Shown here: positions 7,168 through 15,691 of the stretch, piece by piece
Layout: each line of letters starts with the position of its first letter
Numbering within the stretch: position 1 is the stretch's first letter
NCBI GenBank assembly: GCA_949291375.1
Contig: CASEVI010000006.1
Span: 1 to 52,534, forward strand
Length of the DNA stretch: 52,534 nt
Origin: an uncultured bacterium
GTDB taxonomy: Bacteria; Bacillota_I; Bacilli_A; RFN20; CAG-826
Direction: 5' to 3'
The notes under the pieces: model-generated
Databases searched by the model: none
The model's input: the letters and a program-made list of their open reading frames with translations, nothing else
What the model was told of the DNA's origin: nothing
Program-made: the position numbers and the translations under genes

Positions 7168-7329
7168 TTAAAATAATTCAGAATGTGAGCCTAAATTAAG
7201 TAAAACGAAATAATTTTCATTTAATTCAATTTTATAAATTAAAAGCTAGTCTGGTTCTATATGGCATTCAAAACAATCTTTATAATTTTTATCAATTTTT
7301 CATCTGTGATTTTTATATTTTAAAGGAAG
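7168..7329 (-). pseudogene. YafQ/RelE-type toxin remnant (mRNA interferase)
   Basis: One minus-strand frame reads LPLKYKNHR, stop, KIDKNYKDCFECHIEPD, stop, LLIYKIELNENYFVLL and GSHSELF, ending at TAA 7168-7170. This is the YafQ signature: xKYKxHxL, then ECHIxPDWLLIYK, then GSHSELF, with the catalytic His and Asp positions still present. Trp of PDW is replaced by TAG (7246-7248), and a TGA lies at 7300-7302. The N-terminal third and any antitoxin (DinJ-like) are not recognisable upstream. A dead type II toxin-antitoxin locus is the simple reading. Confidence 0.75.
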
Positions 7330-7581
7330 TTAGATATTATACTTAGTATAATCAATAAATATTGAATTTTTTTTAATTATTTATTGTCGTTTTTTTCACT
7401 TCATTTTTATTTGTTAGTTTAGAAAACTAGTAAATTTTATTCTTTGATAACTATATTTTCTTTTTTAATTGATTAGTGGATAAATAGAATCAATAAATTT
7501 TCTTTTTCGATAAAGTAAAACATATATATTTTGGTGTGTGTAAAAATAAATTAGTTTTATAATTAGTTTTGTAAGTAAAAT
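7330..7581. other. AT-rich gap, probably toxin-antitoxin debris and a promoter
   Basis: No antitoxin frame could be read on the minus strand. TATAAT at 7558-7563 lies 18 nt before the esterase start and is its likely -10 box. Nothing else is recognisable. Confidence 0.35.
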
Positions 7582-8391
7582 ATGAATGAAAAGTTAAAAG
7601 ATTTAAAGTTAATAAAAAAAGTTTATTTAGAAGGATATAAAGATCCTCTTCATTTTATTAGTTTTAATAATGATGATAATAGAGGTATTTTTCCATTTTT
7701 TAAATATGAAAATGCATTAACTGCAATAATTCTTCCTGGAGGAGGATTTGATTTTGTTTCTATTTTAAATGAAGGAATTTTTATTGCTAAAGAATTTAAT
7801 AAAAATGGAATTAATGCGATTGTTTTATCTTATGGAATAAAAGAAAAAGCAAAATATCCCTCACCTATTTTAGATGTTGTAGAAACTTATAAATTTTTAG
7901 ATAAATACGCTTCTATTTTAAATATTGATAGTAAAAATTATATTATTTTAGGTTCATCAGCTGGTGCTTTTTTAGCTCTTTCTTATGCAAGAAAAGATAT
8001 TGGTTATGAGTTTTATAAAATAAAAAATCCACCAAAAGCATTGGTTCTTTCTTATCCACTTGTAAGTTTAAAAGATAATTTAACTCATAAAGGTAGTAGA
8101 GATAATGTTATCGGCTTTTTTAAAAAAGATGCTGAAAAAGAAAAATTATATTCAAATGAAGAACATATTAATAAAGATTTTCCCCCTTGTTTTATTTGGT
8201 GTTTTGATAAAGATGAATTAGTAAATTGTTTAAATTCACATATTTTAAAAGAAAAACTCGATGAAAAAGGAATTAAAAATGAACTAATAATATATGAAGG
8301 AAATTTTCATGGAGTAGGCTTGGGTCGATATACACCTTCTTTTGGTTGGTTTAATTTAGCTTTAGATTTTATTAAAAAGAATATTAATTAA
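7582..8391 (+). CDS. alpha/beta hydrolase, acetyl-esterase type
   Basis: This 269-residue hydrolase has the oxyanion-hole motif PGGGFDF near residue 52, the nucleophile elbow GSSAGA near residue 133 (second Ser), a likely acid in WCFDKDELV, and the catalytic His in GNFHGVGLG near residue 248. The pattern is that of the hormone-sensitive-lipase/xylan-acetylesterase group, which removes acetyl or other acyl groups from sugars or xenobiotics. There is no signal peptide, so the substrate must be inside the cell. The gene ends 7 nt before the glycerate kinase fusion, so the two are probably co-transcribed. The exact substrate is unknown. Confidence 0.85.
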   Translation: MNEKLKDLKLIKKVYLEGYKDPLHFISFNNDDNRGIFPFFKYENALTAIILPGGGFDFVSILNEGIFIAKEFNKNGINAIVLSYGIKEKAKYPSPILDVVETYKFLDKYASILNIDSKNYIILGSSAGAFLALSYARKDIGYEFYKIKNPPKALVLSYPLVSLKDNLTHKGSRDNVIGFFKKDAEKEKLYSNEEHINKDFPPCFIWCFDKDELVNCLNSHILKEKLDEKGIKNELIIYEGNFHGVGLGRYTPSFGWFNLALDFIKKNIN

Positions 8392-8398
8392 ATAAATT

Positions 8399-10036
8399 AT
8401 GGCGATTAAGATTTTATCTTTAATAGATTCTTTTAAAGGATCAATATCTTCATTAGAAATTTCAAAATTTTTAAAAAGAAATTTTAAAAATTTTTCATAT
8501 TTTCCTATTTCTGATGGTGGAGAAAACTTTTTAGATGTTATTAAAAAAATATTAAAAAATAATGATATTCATTCTTTAAATCCTTTAACAAACTATAAAA
8601 ATAATGTAAAAATTCTTTTAGATAATAAAAATAATGCTTATATTGAATCTGCAAATATTATTGGTTTAGGGTTAATTAATAAAGATGATAAAGGTATTTT
8701 TAAAAGATCTTCTCATTCTTTAGGAGAAGTTCTTTTAAAAATAAATGAATTAAATATTAATACTCTTTATATTGGATTAGGAGGAAGTGCTACTAGTGAT
8801 TTAGGAGTAGGTTTATTAAAAGCTTTAAATTTAAGATTTTTTGATAAAAATGATGTAGATATAAGTGAAAAAATACATTTTATTGAAGATATTATAAATG
8901 TTCAAAAATTAAGTTTTTCTTCTTTTAAAAATTTAAATTATAAAATTGAAATAATTAATGATGTATCTAATCCTTTATTGGGTGAAAATGGAGCAAATTT
9001 TATTTATGCACATCAAAAAGGAGCAAGTACAACAGATATTGTTAAATTAGAAGATTATTTTGTTAAATTTTATGATTTGTTAATTAAATATGCTAAAAAT
9101 CATTTATTTAATTTAAATGATGATATTGGAGATGGTTCAGCTGGAGGACTTGGTTTTATTTTTAAACATATTTTAAAAGGAAAATATAACCAAGGTATTG
9201 ATTTTGTTTTAAATAGAATAGATTTTAAAAAAATAAAGGATAAATACGACTATATTTTAACAGGAGAAGGTTCTTTAGATTCGCAATCTTTTAATAAAAA
9301 AGTAGTAGGAGGAATATTAGATAATTTATCTAAAAATGATAAGGAAAAAGTAATAATTATTTGTGGGCAAAATAAAGTTCATTTAAATAATTTAGATAAA
9401 AAATATTCATATTTTATTAAAAATATTTATTCATTGACTCCTAAATTTGCTAACAAAGAAGAATCTATTAAGAATCCAAAAAAATATTTAAAAGAATTAA
9501 TTTTTGATGTTAAAAAAGATTTAGGGATTTTAAAATTTAAAGAACATAAGTTTCCGCCATTTATAAATAAAGATAGTGAAATATTAATTTTAGGTTCTTT
9601 TCCTAGTGTTAAATCTTTAGACAATAATTTTTATTATATGAATGAAACTAATCGTTTTTATAAAATATTATCAACAATTTTTAATATAGATATTAATGAA
9701 ATAAATTCTTTAGATAAGAAAAAAACATTTTTAAAAGATCATCATATCGCTTTATATGATGTAATAAAAGCTTGCTATATTGAAGAAAGTAAAGACGAAA
9801 CTATTAGTGAAGATGATATTCTACCTATTGATATAGTTAACATATTAAAAAGTTATAAAAATATTAAAAAAATAATAATTACTGGTAAAAAAGCCGAAAA
9901 GTTATTTAAAAAATTTCTTTTAAATAAAATTAATGAAAAAAAGATTTTGCTTTATTTTTTACCATCAACTTCAAGTGCAAATGCTTCTTTTAGAATAGAA
10001 AAATTAGTTGAAATCTATAAAAAAGCTATATTTTAA
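8399..10036 (+). CDS. glycerate kinase fused to hypoxanthine/uracil-DNA glycosylase-like domain
   Basis: Residues 1-378 are a complete GarK/GlxK-type glycerate kinase: DSFKGS (10-15), SDGGEN (38-43; usual SDGGEG), GLGGSATSD (126-134) and LTGEGSLDSQS (287-297). This enzyme phosphorylates D-glycerate with ATP. Residues about 381-545 match the DNA-deoxyinosine (hypoxanthine) glycosylase branch of the uracil-DNA glycosylase superfamily: KFPPF, LILGSFPSVKS (396-406), FYY-x4-NRF (411-420), HHIALYDVI (448-456) and PSTSSANASF (522-531). There is no stop between them and no ATG or GTG near 9530-9550 from which the second part could start separately. Both halves are full length with almost no linker. 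A stop lost by mutation or consensus error is the alternative. Confidence 0.85.
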   Translation: MAIKILSLIDSFKGSISSLEISKFLKRNFKNFSYFPISDGGENFLDVIKKILKNNDIHSLNPLTNYKNNVKILLDNKNNAYIESANIIGLGLINKDDKGIFKRSSHSLGEVLLKINELNINTLYIGLGGSATSDLGVGLLKALNLRFFDKNDVDISEKIHFIEDIINVQKLSFSSFKNLNYKIEIINDVSNPLLGENGANFIYAHQKGASTTDIVKLEDYFVKFYDLLIKYAKNHLFNLNDDIGDGSAGGLGFIFKHILKGKYNQGIDFVLNRIDFKKIKDKYDYILTGEGSLDSQSFNKKVVGGILDNLSKNDKEKVIIICGQNKVHLNNLDKKYSYFIKNIYSLTPKFANKEESIKNPKKYLKELIFDVKKDLGILKFKEHKFPPFINKDSEILILGSFPSVKSLDNNFYYMNETNRFYKILSTIFNIDINEINSLDKKKTFLKDHHIALYDVIKACYIEESKDETISEDDILPIDIVNILKSYKNIKKIIITGKKAEKLFKKFLLNKINEKKILLYFLPSTSSANASFRIEKLVEIYKKAIF

Positions 10037-10053
10037 TTTTTATATCTTTTTAA

Positions 10054-10069
10054 TATAATAAAAAAGTTA
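10054..10069 (+). promoter_or_regulatory. -10 box directly before a start codon (leaderless candidate)
   Basis: TATAAT at 10054-10059 is followed by 9 nt and the ATG at 10069, with no Shine-Dalgarno. Transcription would begin within about 3 nt of the start codon. Confidence 0.5.
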
Positions 10070-10746
10070 TGAAAATTGGTGTTATTTTAGCAACAGAAGA
10101 AGAATTTGCTTCTTTTGTTAATGAGTTTAAAAATGAAGTTGAAATTAAAACAATTAAAAATTTACCTTTTGATGGTATTTCTTTTTCTTATAAAAATCAC
10201 GATATTTATGCTTTATATTCAAATATTGGAATCATCAATTCAACATTGGCTAGCCAATGTTTAATTGATAAATATAATATTAATTTAATTTTAAATGTTG
10301 GTGCTTGTGGAGGGTTGAAAGAGAACATTAAAAAGAATGAAATTTTTATTGTCGAAAATGTTATTTATTACGATTTTGATCTATCTTTAATTGATAATGT
10401 CAAAAAAGCTCAATATCCAGGTTTTGATAGCGAAATCATTCCTCTACCTAATAAATATTTATCTTTAATAGAAGCTAAATTATCTTTAAAAAGAATGAAT
10501 TGTGCTAGTGGAGATAAGTTTATCACTGATAAAGAATTTATTTCTCATTTAGTCAATGATTTTAATTGTTCAATTTGCGATATGGAACTTATTGGAGAAA
10601 CTTTAGCAGCTTATAAAAATAAAATTGATATTATTTCTTTAAAAGTAGTTAGTGATAATGCTTCGGCGAGTGAATATGAATCAAATGCTCTTTCTTCTAA
10701 TGAAAAATTAATGAAAGAGGCAAAAAAAATATTTGAATTATTGTAA
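10069..10746 (+). CDS. mtnN: MTA/SAH nucleosidase-like purine nucleosidase
   Basis: This 225-residue protein is of the PNP/UDP family type that hydrolyses 5'-methylthioadenosine and S-adenosylhomocysteine to free adenine. The start is typical (IGVILATEEEF), followed by a central NVGACGGL (family GTAGGL/GVAGGL), the FITDKEFI strand, CDMELIGETLAA (usual DMEGAAIAHV, with the ribose-binding Met-Glu) and LKVVSDNAS (catalytic Asp of the SDxAD motif). The divergent residues around the base-binding site mean another nucleoside could be the substrate, so the symbol is a best guess. No ribosome site; a -10 box lies 9 nt upstream. It converges with the Nudix gene. Confidence 0.75.
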   Translation: MKIGVILATEEEFASFVNEFKNEVEIKTIKNLPFDGISFSYKNHDIYALYSNIGIINSTLASQCLIDKYNINLILNVGACGGLKENIKKNEIFIVENVIYYDFDLSLIDNVKKAQYPGFDSEIIPLPNKYLSLIEAKLSLKRMNCASGDKFITDKEFISHLVNDFNCSICDMELIGETLAAYKNKIDIISLKVVSDNASASEYESNALSSNEKLMKEAKKIFELL

Positions 10747-10782
10747 ATTATTTTAACTTATATTTAACTATTTAAACACTAA

Positions 10783-11205
10783 TTATTTACTAAAATTATT
10801 AATAATATATTCATTAGCTTCTTTTAATGTATCTTTATCTGATTCAAAGGTCAATCTTTCAATAGCTTTATTAATTTCAAGCCATTCAAAAGATATCACT
10901 TCATCATCGTGGTTATCTATTGGGTCATTTTTACTAAGCGCCTCAGCGACAAAAAATGTAATATCTTTAATAACGTTTTCTTTAGGAGAATAAGTGATTA
11001 CCTTCCTAAAATTTGTATCAATTTTTACGTCTAAAGAAGTTTCCTCTTTTATTTCACGATAAGCTGTTTCTTTTTCACTTTCATTATTTTCAGCATGCCC
11101 TTTACATAATGAATTATGGCCTAAGCCCATATGAAGAATTAAATATTTTATAATTCCGTCTTCTTTTTTAAATATTACAGCACCACAACTTTTTTCTTTT
11201 TCCAT
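10783..11205 (-). CDS. Nudix hydrolase, probable diadenosine tetraphosphatase
   Basis: This 140-residue protein begins EKSCGAVIFKK, typical of Firmicute bis(5'-nucleosyl)-tetraphosphatase (asymmetrical), which splits Ap4A to ATP and AMP. The Nudix box is GHAENNESEKETAYREIKEE (residues about 36-55), with the Gly and the REIKEE metal-binding core in place and Thr-Ser replacing the final Gly. ATG at 11203-11205 is preferred to an in-frame TTG seven codons upstream because homologues start there. It is transcribed divergently from the rimP-nusA operon. Other dinucleotide or capped substrates are possible. Confidence 0.85.
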   Translation of the reverse strand: MEKEKSCGAVIFKKEDGIIKYLILHMGLGHNSLCKGHAENNESEKETAYREIKEETSLDVKIDTNFRKVITYSPKENVIKDITFFVAEALSKNDPIDNHDDEVISFEWLEINKAIERLTFESDKDTLKEANEYIINNFSK

Positions 11206-11234
11206 AAGATTTAACGATAATATCAACGTTTTTA

Positions 11235-11312
11235 TTGATTTTTATAAATAAATACCTTATTATTATAGCATCATTTAACCGAATGATGCCTCATTAGGCA
11301 TCTATTTTTTTT
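11235..11312 (+). promoter_or_regulatory. rimP-nusA leader: promoter and terminator/antiterminator pair
   Basis: A possible promoter is TTGATT (11235-11240), 17 nt, TATTAT (11258-11263). Hairpin A pairs GCATCATT (11268-11275) with AATGATGC (11282-11289). Hairpin B pairs GATGCCT (11285-11291) with AGGCATC (11296-11302) around CATT, followed by TAT7, a good intrinsic terminator. A and B share 11285-11289 and are mutually exclusive. The rimP ribosome site follows at once. NusA-dependent autogenous termination ahead of this operon is reported in Bacillus subtilis, so control of this kind is likely here. If transcription starts at about 11270, hairpin A would be shortened by 2 bp. Confidence 0.65.
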
Positions 11313-11327
11313 GAAGGGGGGATAGAA

Positions 11328-11789
11328 ATGATTGACGCCAATCTTATTAAAGAAGGAATTGAAAAGAAATTAGCTGAAATTTCTTATACATTACATTCAA
11401 TCAAGTCTTATAACGACAAAGGTGGTAACGTGTTAGAAATTGTTGTTGATCGTGATGAAAATATCGATTTGGATGATATTGTTGAAGTTTCTAACTATTT
11501 ATCAACATATCTAGACGAAGTTATAACCGATGATTCACCTTATACTCTTGATGTTTCCTCTTTAGGGGCAGAAAAGCCTATAGATTTATCAAAACTTGAT
11601 AAATACGTAGGGAAATATGTCAATTTACATTTATCTCACCCTTATAAAGGTGAAAATATATTAGAAGGAGATTTAAAGGAAGTTAACGAAAATTCTATTA
11701 CTTTAACTTATAAAGTAAAAACTAGACTAATAGATGCAAAAATCGAACGCAAAGACGTTGATAGAGCACGTTTAGCTATAAAATTTTAG
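11328..11789 (+). CDS. rimP: ribosome maturation factor RimP
   Basis: This 153-residue protein is the RimP/YlxS factor needed for 30S subunit maturation. It has the N-terminal alpha-beta domain (LEIVVDRDENIDLDDIVEVS, then the conserved YTLDVSSLGAEKPI, family Y-LEVSSPGxxRPL) and a C-terminal SH3-like barrel (GKYVNLHL, then ARLAIKF). The strong GAAGGGGGGAT ribosome site fixes the start. It is the first gene of the rimP-nusA-rnpM-infB-rbfA operon and lies behind an attenuator-like leader. The family motif has Ala-Glu where most have Pro-Gly, a mild divergence. Confidence 0.93.
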   Translation: MIDANLIKEGIEKKLAEISYTLHSIKSYNDKGGNVLEIVVDRDENIDLDDIVEVSNYLSTYLDEVITDDSPYTLDVSSLGAEKPIDLSKLDKYVGKYVNLHLSHPYKGENILEGDLKEVNENSITLTYKVKTRLIDAKIERKDVDRARLAIKF

Positions 11790-11798
11790 GAGATATTT

Positions 11799-13571
11799 AT
11801 GAATAAAAAAGCATTTTTAGAAGCAATCACCGAATTAGGTAATCAAAAAAGACTCTCAAAAGATATTATTAAAAAATCAATTGAAGATGCATTTCAACTT
11901 TCTTTAAATAAGAAATTTGAAGATGAATATAAGATTGATTCAAGAGTTTCAAAATTAAGAAAAACTGATAAAACAAAGGCTGAGGAAAAACTCGAAGCAG
12001 CTCACATTAAAACAGTTGTTGATTTAGATAAAGCAAAAATTAATATTTATCGTGAATTTGATGTTTTAAATGATGATGATATTACTGATGATTTCGTTCA
12101 AATTCCTCTTGAAGAAGCACAAAAAAGAAATCCAAAATTAAAAGTTGGGGATGTTTACAGTGAAGAAATTGATTTTGATTCTTTAACTAAAAAAGATGTT
12201 GATAGATTTGTTTCCAATTTTAAACAAAGCATTTCAAAAGCTGAAAAAGATGCTTTATTAGAAGAATTTAGTGACAAAATCGGAACAATTGTTACAGGTA
12301 TTGTTGAAAAATTTGATAATAATAGTTGCTTAGTCAACTTAGATGGTACGACAGTTGTTTTATATAGAAAGCATTTAATTGGCGATGAAAAATTTAAAAA
12401 TGGCGATCCAATTAAAGTCTATGTTGAAGGAATTAGAAGAGATGATAAAAAATCAGCTTTAATTAGTGTTTCTAGAAGCTGCCCAGATTTCTTAAGAAAA
12501 ATCTTTGAAAATGAAGTTAATGAAATTAACGATGGAACTGTAAAAATTGTTAATATTGCAAGAATCAGTGGTGTTAGAAGTAAAGTTGTTGTTTATTCTA
12601 CAGATCCAAATGTTGATGCTAGCGGTGCTTGTATTGGAAAAAATGGCGAAAGAATTCAAAGAATTGTTAGCCAATTAGGTTCTGGACACGATCAAAAAGA
12701 AAAGATCGATGTTATTTTATATCATAGAAATTTAGGTGTTTATTTAGCTGAAATTTTAAAACCAGGCGAAGTTATTGGTATTAATTTCTCTGATGATATG
12801 AAACATGCTCTTGTCATTTGCAAAAACGATACTATGAAGCTTGCTGTTGGAACACGTGGTTCAAATGTTTTCTTAGCAAAAAAACTTACTGGTTTAGAAG
12901 AAATTAAAATTATTAATGAATCCGACATGGAAGTTAATGGAGTTACTTCTTATAAGCCAATTGAAGAATATATTGAAGAAGACAAGGCTGAAGAAGCTGA
13001 AGAAGCAAGAAAAAGATTTAGAGAGCAAAGCATTCTTAAATCAGGCGCAAAGAAATCTGATTCTGCTTTAAATGTCGATGATTCAGCAATTATGGATGAA
13101 AAATTAGGAATTGATGAAGAAATTGCTGATGAACCAACTGATTCTGGAGAAAATAAAGAGGAAGTTAAACTAAGTGTAACTTCACATGTTGAAGAAGAAA
13201 CTAAAAAAGAAGAGATAAAAGAAGAAACAAAACCAGTTGAAGAAATTGTTGCTCCTGTTATTAAGGAAGAAGCTCATGAAGAGCCAGTCGAAATTAAAGA
13301 AGTTAAAACAACTACAACTTTAGAATCTTTAGAAAAATCTTTAGAAGAAGAAAAGAAAACTAAGACAGAAACTAAGAGTAAAAAATCTTCAAAGAAAAAA
13401 GAAGAAGTTAAAGAAGATAAAGAAGAAAACAAAAAACCTGTCAAGAAAATGGATATTTATACTGAAGAAGAACTTAAAGAATTCGAAGATGAAGATAATG
13501 ATGACTATTATGATGACGACGAAGAAGATTGGTCAGAATATGATAGCGATGATTATTACGAGGATAAATAA
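11799..13571 (+). CDS. nusA: transcription factor NusA with long acidic C-terminal tail
   Basis: The 590-residue protein has the normal NusA core: an RNA-polymerase-binding N-terminal domain (1-155), an S1 domain (about 158-225), KH1 (about 245-300, with IGKNGERIQ) and KH2 (about 310-378, with AVGTRGSNVFLAKKLTG). NusA binds RNA polymerase, promotes pausing and intrinsic termination, and autoregulates this operon in Bacillus. Residues about 385-590 are an unusual low-complexity tail, Glu/Lys-rich then strongly acidic (ending with many Asp, Glu and Tyr); Bacillus NusA ends near residue 370. The GGAG site precedes the ATG, and the stop codon overlaps the start of rnpM by one base. Confidence 0.95.
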   Translation: MNKKAFLEAITELGNQKRLSKDIIKKSIEDAFQLSLNKKFEDEYKIDSRVSKLRKTDKTKAEEKLEAAHIKTVVDLDKAKINIYREFDVLNDDDITDDFVQIPLEEAQKRNPKLKVGDVYSEEIDFDSLTKKDVDRFVSNFKQSISKAEKDALLEEFSDKIGTIVTGIVEKFDNNSCLVNLDGTTVVLYRKHLIGDEKFKNGDPIKVYVEGIRRDDKKSALISVSRSCPDFLRKIFENEVNEINDGTVKIVNIARISGVRSKVVVYSTDPNVDASGACIGKNGERIQRIVSQLGSGHDQKEKIDVILYHRNLGVYLAEILKPGEVIGINFSDDMKHALVICKNDTMKLAVGTRGSNVFLAKKLTGLEEIKIINESDMEVNGVTSYKPIEEYIEEDKAEEAEEARKRFREQSILKSGAKKSDSALNVDDSAIMDEKLGIDEEIADEPTDSGENKEEVKLSVTSHVEEETKKEEIKEETKPVEEIVAPVIKEEAHEEPVEIKEVKTTTTLESLEKSLEEEKKTKTETKSKKSSKKKEEVKEDKEENKKPVKKMDIYTEEELKEFEDEDNDDYYDDDEEDWSEYDSDDYYEDK

Positions 13572-13831
13572 TGAAAAAAATACCATTACGTCGATGTTTA
13601 ATTACTAATGAATCGTTTCCAAAAGAAGATTTGTTTAGAGTTGTTAGGACACCTTTAGGAGAGGTGATTTTAGATACGACTTATAAAGCTAATGGTAGAG
13701 GCGCTTATATTAAAAAAGATGAAGAAATTATTTTAAAAGCAAAAAACAAAAAAGTATTAGAGCGTGCTTTAGAAACTAAAGTTCCAGACGAAGTTTATGA
13801 ACGCATGATTACTTTTTTAAAGATGAAATAG
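13571..13831 (+). CDS. rnpM: YlxR/RnpM family protein
   Basis: This 86-residue protein is of the YlxR family, with the signature PLRRCLITNE, RVVRTPLGEVILD, and NGRGAYI near residue 46. In Bacillus subtilis YlxR (RnpM) binds RNase P RNA and modulates its activity. Its place between nusA and infB is the standard Firmicute order. It overlaps nusA by one nucleotide (TAATG), pointing to translational coupling. The L7Ae-like gene ylxQ that follows in Bacillus is missing. Confidence 0.93.
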   Translation: MKKIPLRRCLITNESFPKEDLFRVVRTPLGEVILDTTYKANGRGAYIKKDEEIILKAKNKKVLERALETKVPDEVYERMITFLKMK

Positions 13832-13849
13832 GAAGGAGGATTAGTATTT

Positions 13850-15691
13850 ATGGAAAAAAAGAATAATAAAAAGGTTAGAGAAACTAACATTCCAGCATCA
13901 AATATGAACAAAAATAAAAACATGAATAAAGTTCAAGGTCAAGTATTTGTTTTTACTAAATCATTAACTGTTGGAGAGTTAGCAAAAGAGTTAAATGTTA
14001 ATGCTTCTGATATTATCAAAAAATTATTCATGCAAAAAAAGATTGTTACAATCAATAACTATTTAGATGATGATACAATTGGCGAAATCTGTCTTGAATT
14101 CGGTTATGATTTTAAAAAAGAAGAAATAATTGATGAAGAAGATTTTGAAAAAATTCAAATCGATGATAAACCTGAAGATTTAAAAGAAAGACCTCCGGTT
14201 GTTACAGTTATGGGTCACGTTGACCATGGTAAAACAACGTTGATTGATGCGATTAGAAATTCAAATATTGCAGCTAATGAATATGGTGGAATTTCTCAAG
14301 AAATTGGTGCTTATCAAAAAGTTGTTGATGGTAAAAAGATTACATTTATTGATACTCCAGGTCATGAAGCTTTCTCGGCTATGAGAAGTAGAGGAGCTTC
14401 TGTTACTGACATTGTTATTTTAGTTGTTGCCGCTGATGATGGTGTTATGCCTCAAACAATTGAAGCGATTGATCACGCAAAAGCAGCAAATGTTCCAATT
14501 ATTGTTGCAATTAATAAAATGGATGTTCCAGGAGCAAATCCTGAAAAAGTTATTAATGAATTAATGCAACATGATGTTATTGCTGAAAAATATGGTGGTG
14601 ATGTCATGGTTTGTGAAATTTCTGCAAAGAAAAAACAAGGAATTAAAGAGTTATTAGAAACTGTTTTAGTCGAAGCTGAAATGCTTGAACTTAAAGCAAA
14701 TCCAAATAGATATGCTATTGGTACAGTTTTAGAAGCAGAACTTGATAAAGGAGAAGGTCCAAAAGCTACTCTTTTAGTTCAAAATGGTACTTTATATTCT
14801 TCTGATTATGTTGTTGTCGGTTCAACATATGGAAAGGTTAGAAGAATGACTAATGAATATAAACAAGTTTTAAAAGAAGCTACACCTTCAACCCCTGTTA
14901 GTGTTATTGGCCTAAACGAAGTTCCTTTAGCTGGTGATCATTTCATGGCTTTCCCAACCGAAAAACAAGCTAAAGAAATTGCAGAAAAGAGAAGATTAAA
15001 GAAAATAAATGAAGAAAGAGCTCAAACAAATGGAGTTACTTCATTAGAAAATTTATATGAAAAAATTAATGAAGGTCAAATGACCAACATTAATATTATT
15101 GTTAAAGCTGATACGACTGGAAGTGCTGAAGCTGTCAAAGCATCTTTAGAAAAATTAAATAATGATCAAGTTAAAATCAATGTTATTCGAAGTGCTGCAG
15201 GGGCTATAACTGAGAGTGATGTTTTATTAGCTAGTGCATCTGGAGCTATTATTTATGGTTTTAATGTTAGACCATCTGCATTAGTTAGAAAGAAGTCTGA
15301 AGAAGAAAAAATTGAAATTAGAACTCAAAAAATTATTTATGCTTTAATTGAAGAAGTTGAAGATGCAATTAAAGGTAAAATGAAAAAAGAAACTGTTGAA
15401 AATATTCTTGGCCAAGCCGAAGTTAGAAATGTCTTTAAGATTTCTAAGGTTGGTGAAATTGCCGGATGTATGGTTACAGATGGATTAATTAAAAATACCG
15501 CTTTAGTCCATGTTTTAAGAAATGGCGTAGTTATTTATGATGGGGAAATAGATTCATTAAAACGTTTTAAAGATGACGCTAAAGAAGTTAAAGAAGGATT
15601 TGAATGTGGCATTAAGATTAAAAACTTTAATGATGTACATGAAGGAGATATCATCGAAGCTTTTGAGATGATAGAAAAGACAAATGAGTAG
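13850..15691 (+). CDS. infB: translation initiation factor IF-2
   Basis: This 613-residue IF-2 has a short N-terminal region containing one IF2-N helical module (VGELAKELNVNASDIIKKL, residues about 40-58). The GTPase domain follows: P-loop GHVDHGKTT near 122-130, DTPGHEAF switch II and NKMD. Domains II, III and IV follow, the last ending in the fMet-tRNA-binding barrel (RNGVVIYDGEIDSLKRFK). It places initiator tRNA on the 30S subunit and promotes subunit joining. The start has an excellent AGGAAGGAGG site. The protein is much shorter at the N-terminus than Bacillus IF-2 (716 residues), as in small-genome relatives. It overlaps rbfA by 8 nt. Confidence 0.97.
   Translation: MEKKNNKKVRETNIPASNMNKNKNMNKVQGQVFVFTKSLTVGELAKELNVNASDIIKKLFMQKKIVTINNYLDDDTIGEICLEFGYDFKKEEIIDEEDFEKIQIDDKPEDLKERPPVVTVMGHVDHGKTTLIDAIRNSNIAANEYGGISQEIGAYQKVVDGKKITFIDTPGHEAFSAMRSRGASVTDIVILVVAADDGVMPQTIEAIDHAKAANVPIIVAINKMDVPGANPEKVINELMQHDVIAEKYGGDVMVCEISAKKKQGIKELLETVLVEAEMLELKANPNRYAIGTVLEAELDKGEGPKATLLVQNGTLYSSDYVVVGSTYGKVRRMTNEYKQVLKEATPSTPVSVIGLNEVPLAGDHFMAFPTEKQAKEIAEKRRLKKINEERAQTNGVTSLENLYEKINEGQMTNINIIVKADTTGSAEAVKASLEKLNNDQVKINVIRSAAGAITESDVLLASASGAIIYGFNVRPSALVRKKSEEEKIEIRTQKIIYALIEEVEDAIKGKMKKETVENILGQAEVRNVFKISKVGEIAGCMVTDGLIKNTALVHVLRNGVVIYDGEIDSLKRFKDDAKEVKEGFECGIKIKNFNDVHEGDIIEAFEMIEKTNE

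Noticed and set aside
7330-7480. Antitoxin gene upstream of the YafQ remnant
   Set aside because: No DinJ-like frame or start could be read on the minus strand.
13571-13850. Missing ylxQ (L7Ae-like) as an anomaly
   Set aside because: Many small-genome relatives lack it between rnpM and infB; absence alone is not notable.
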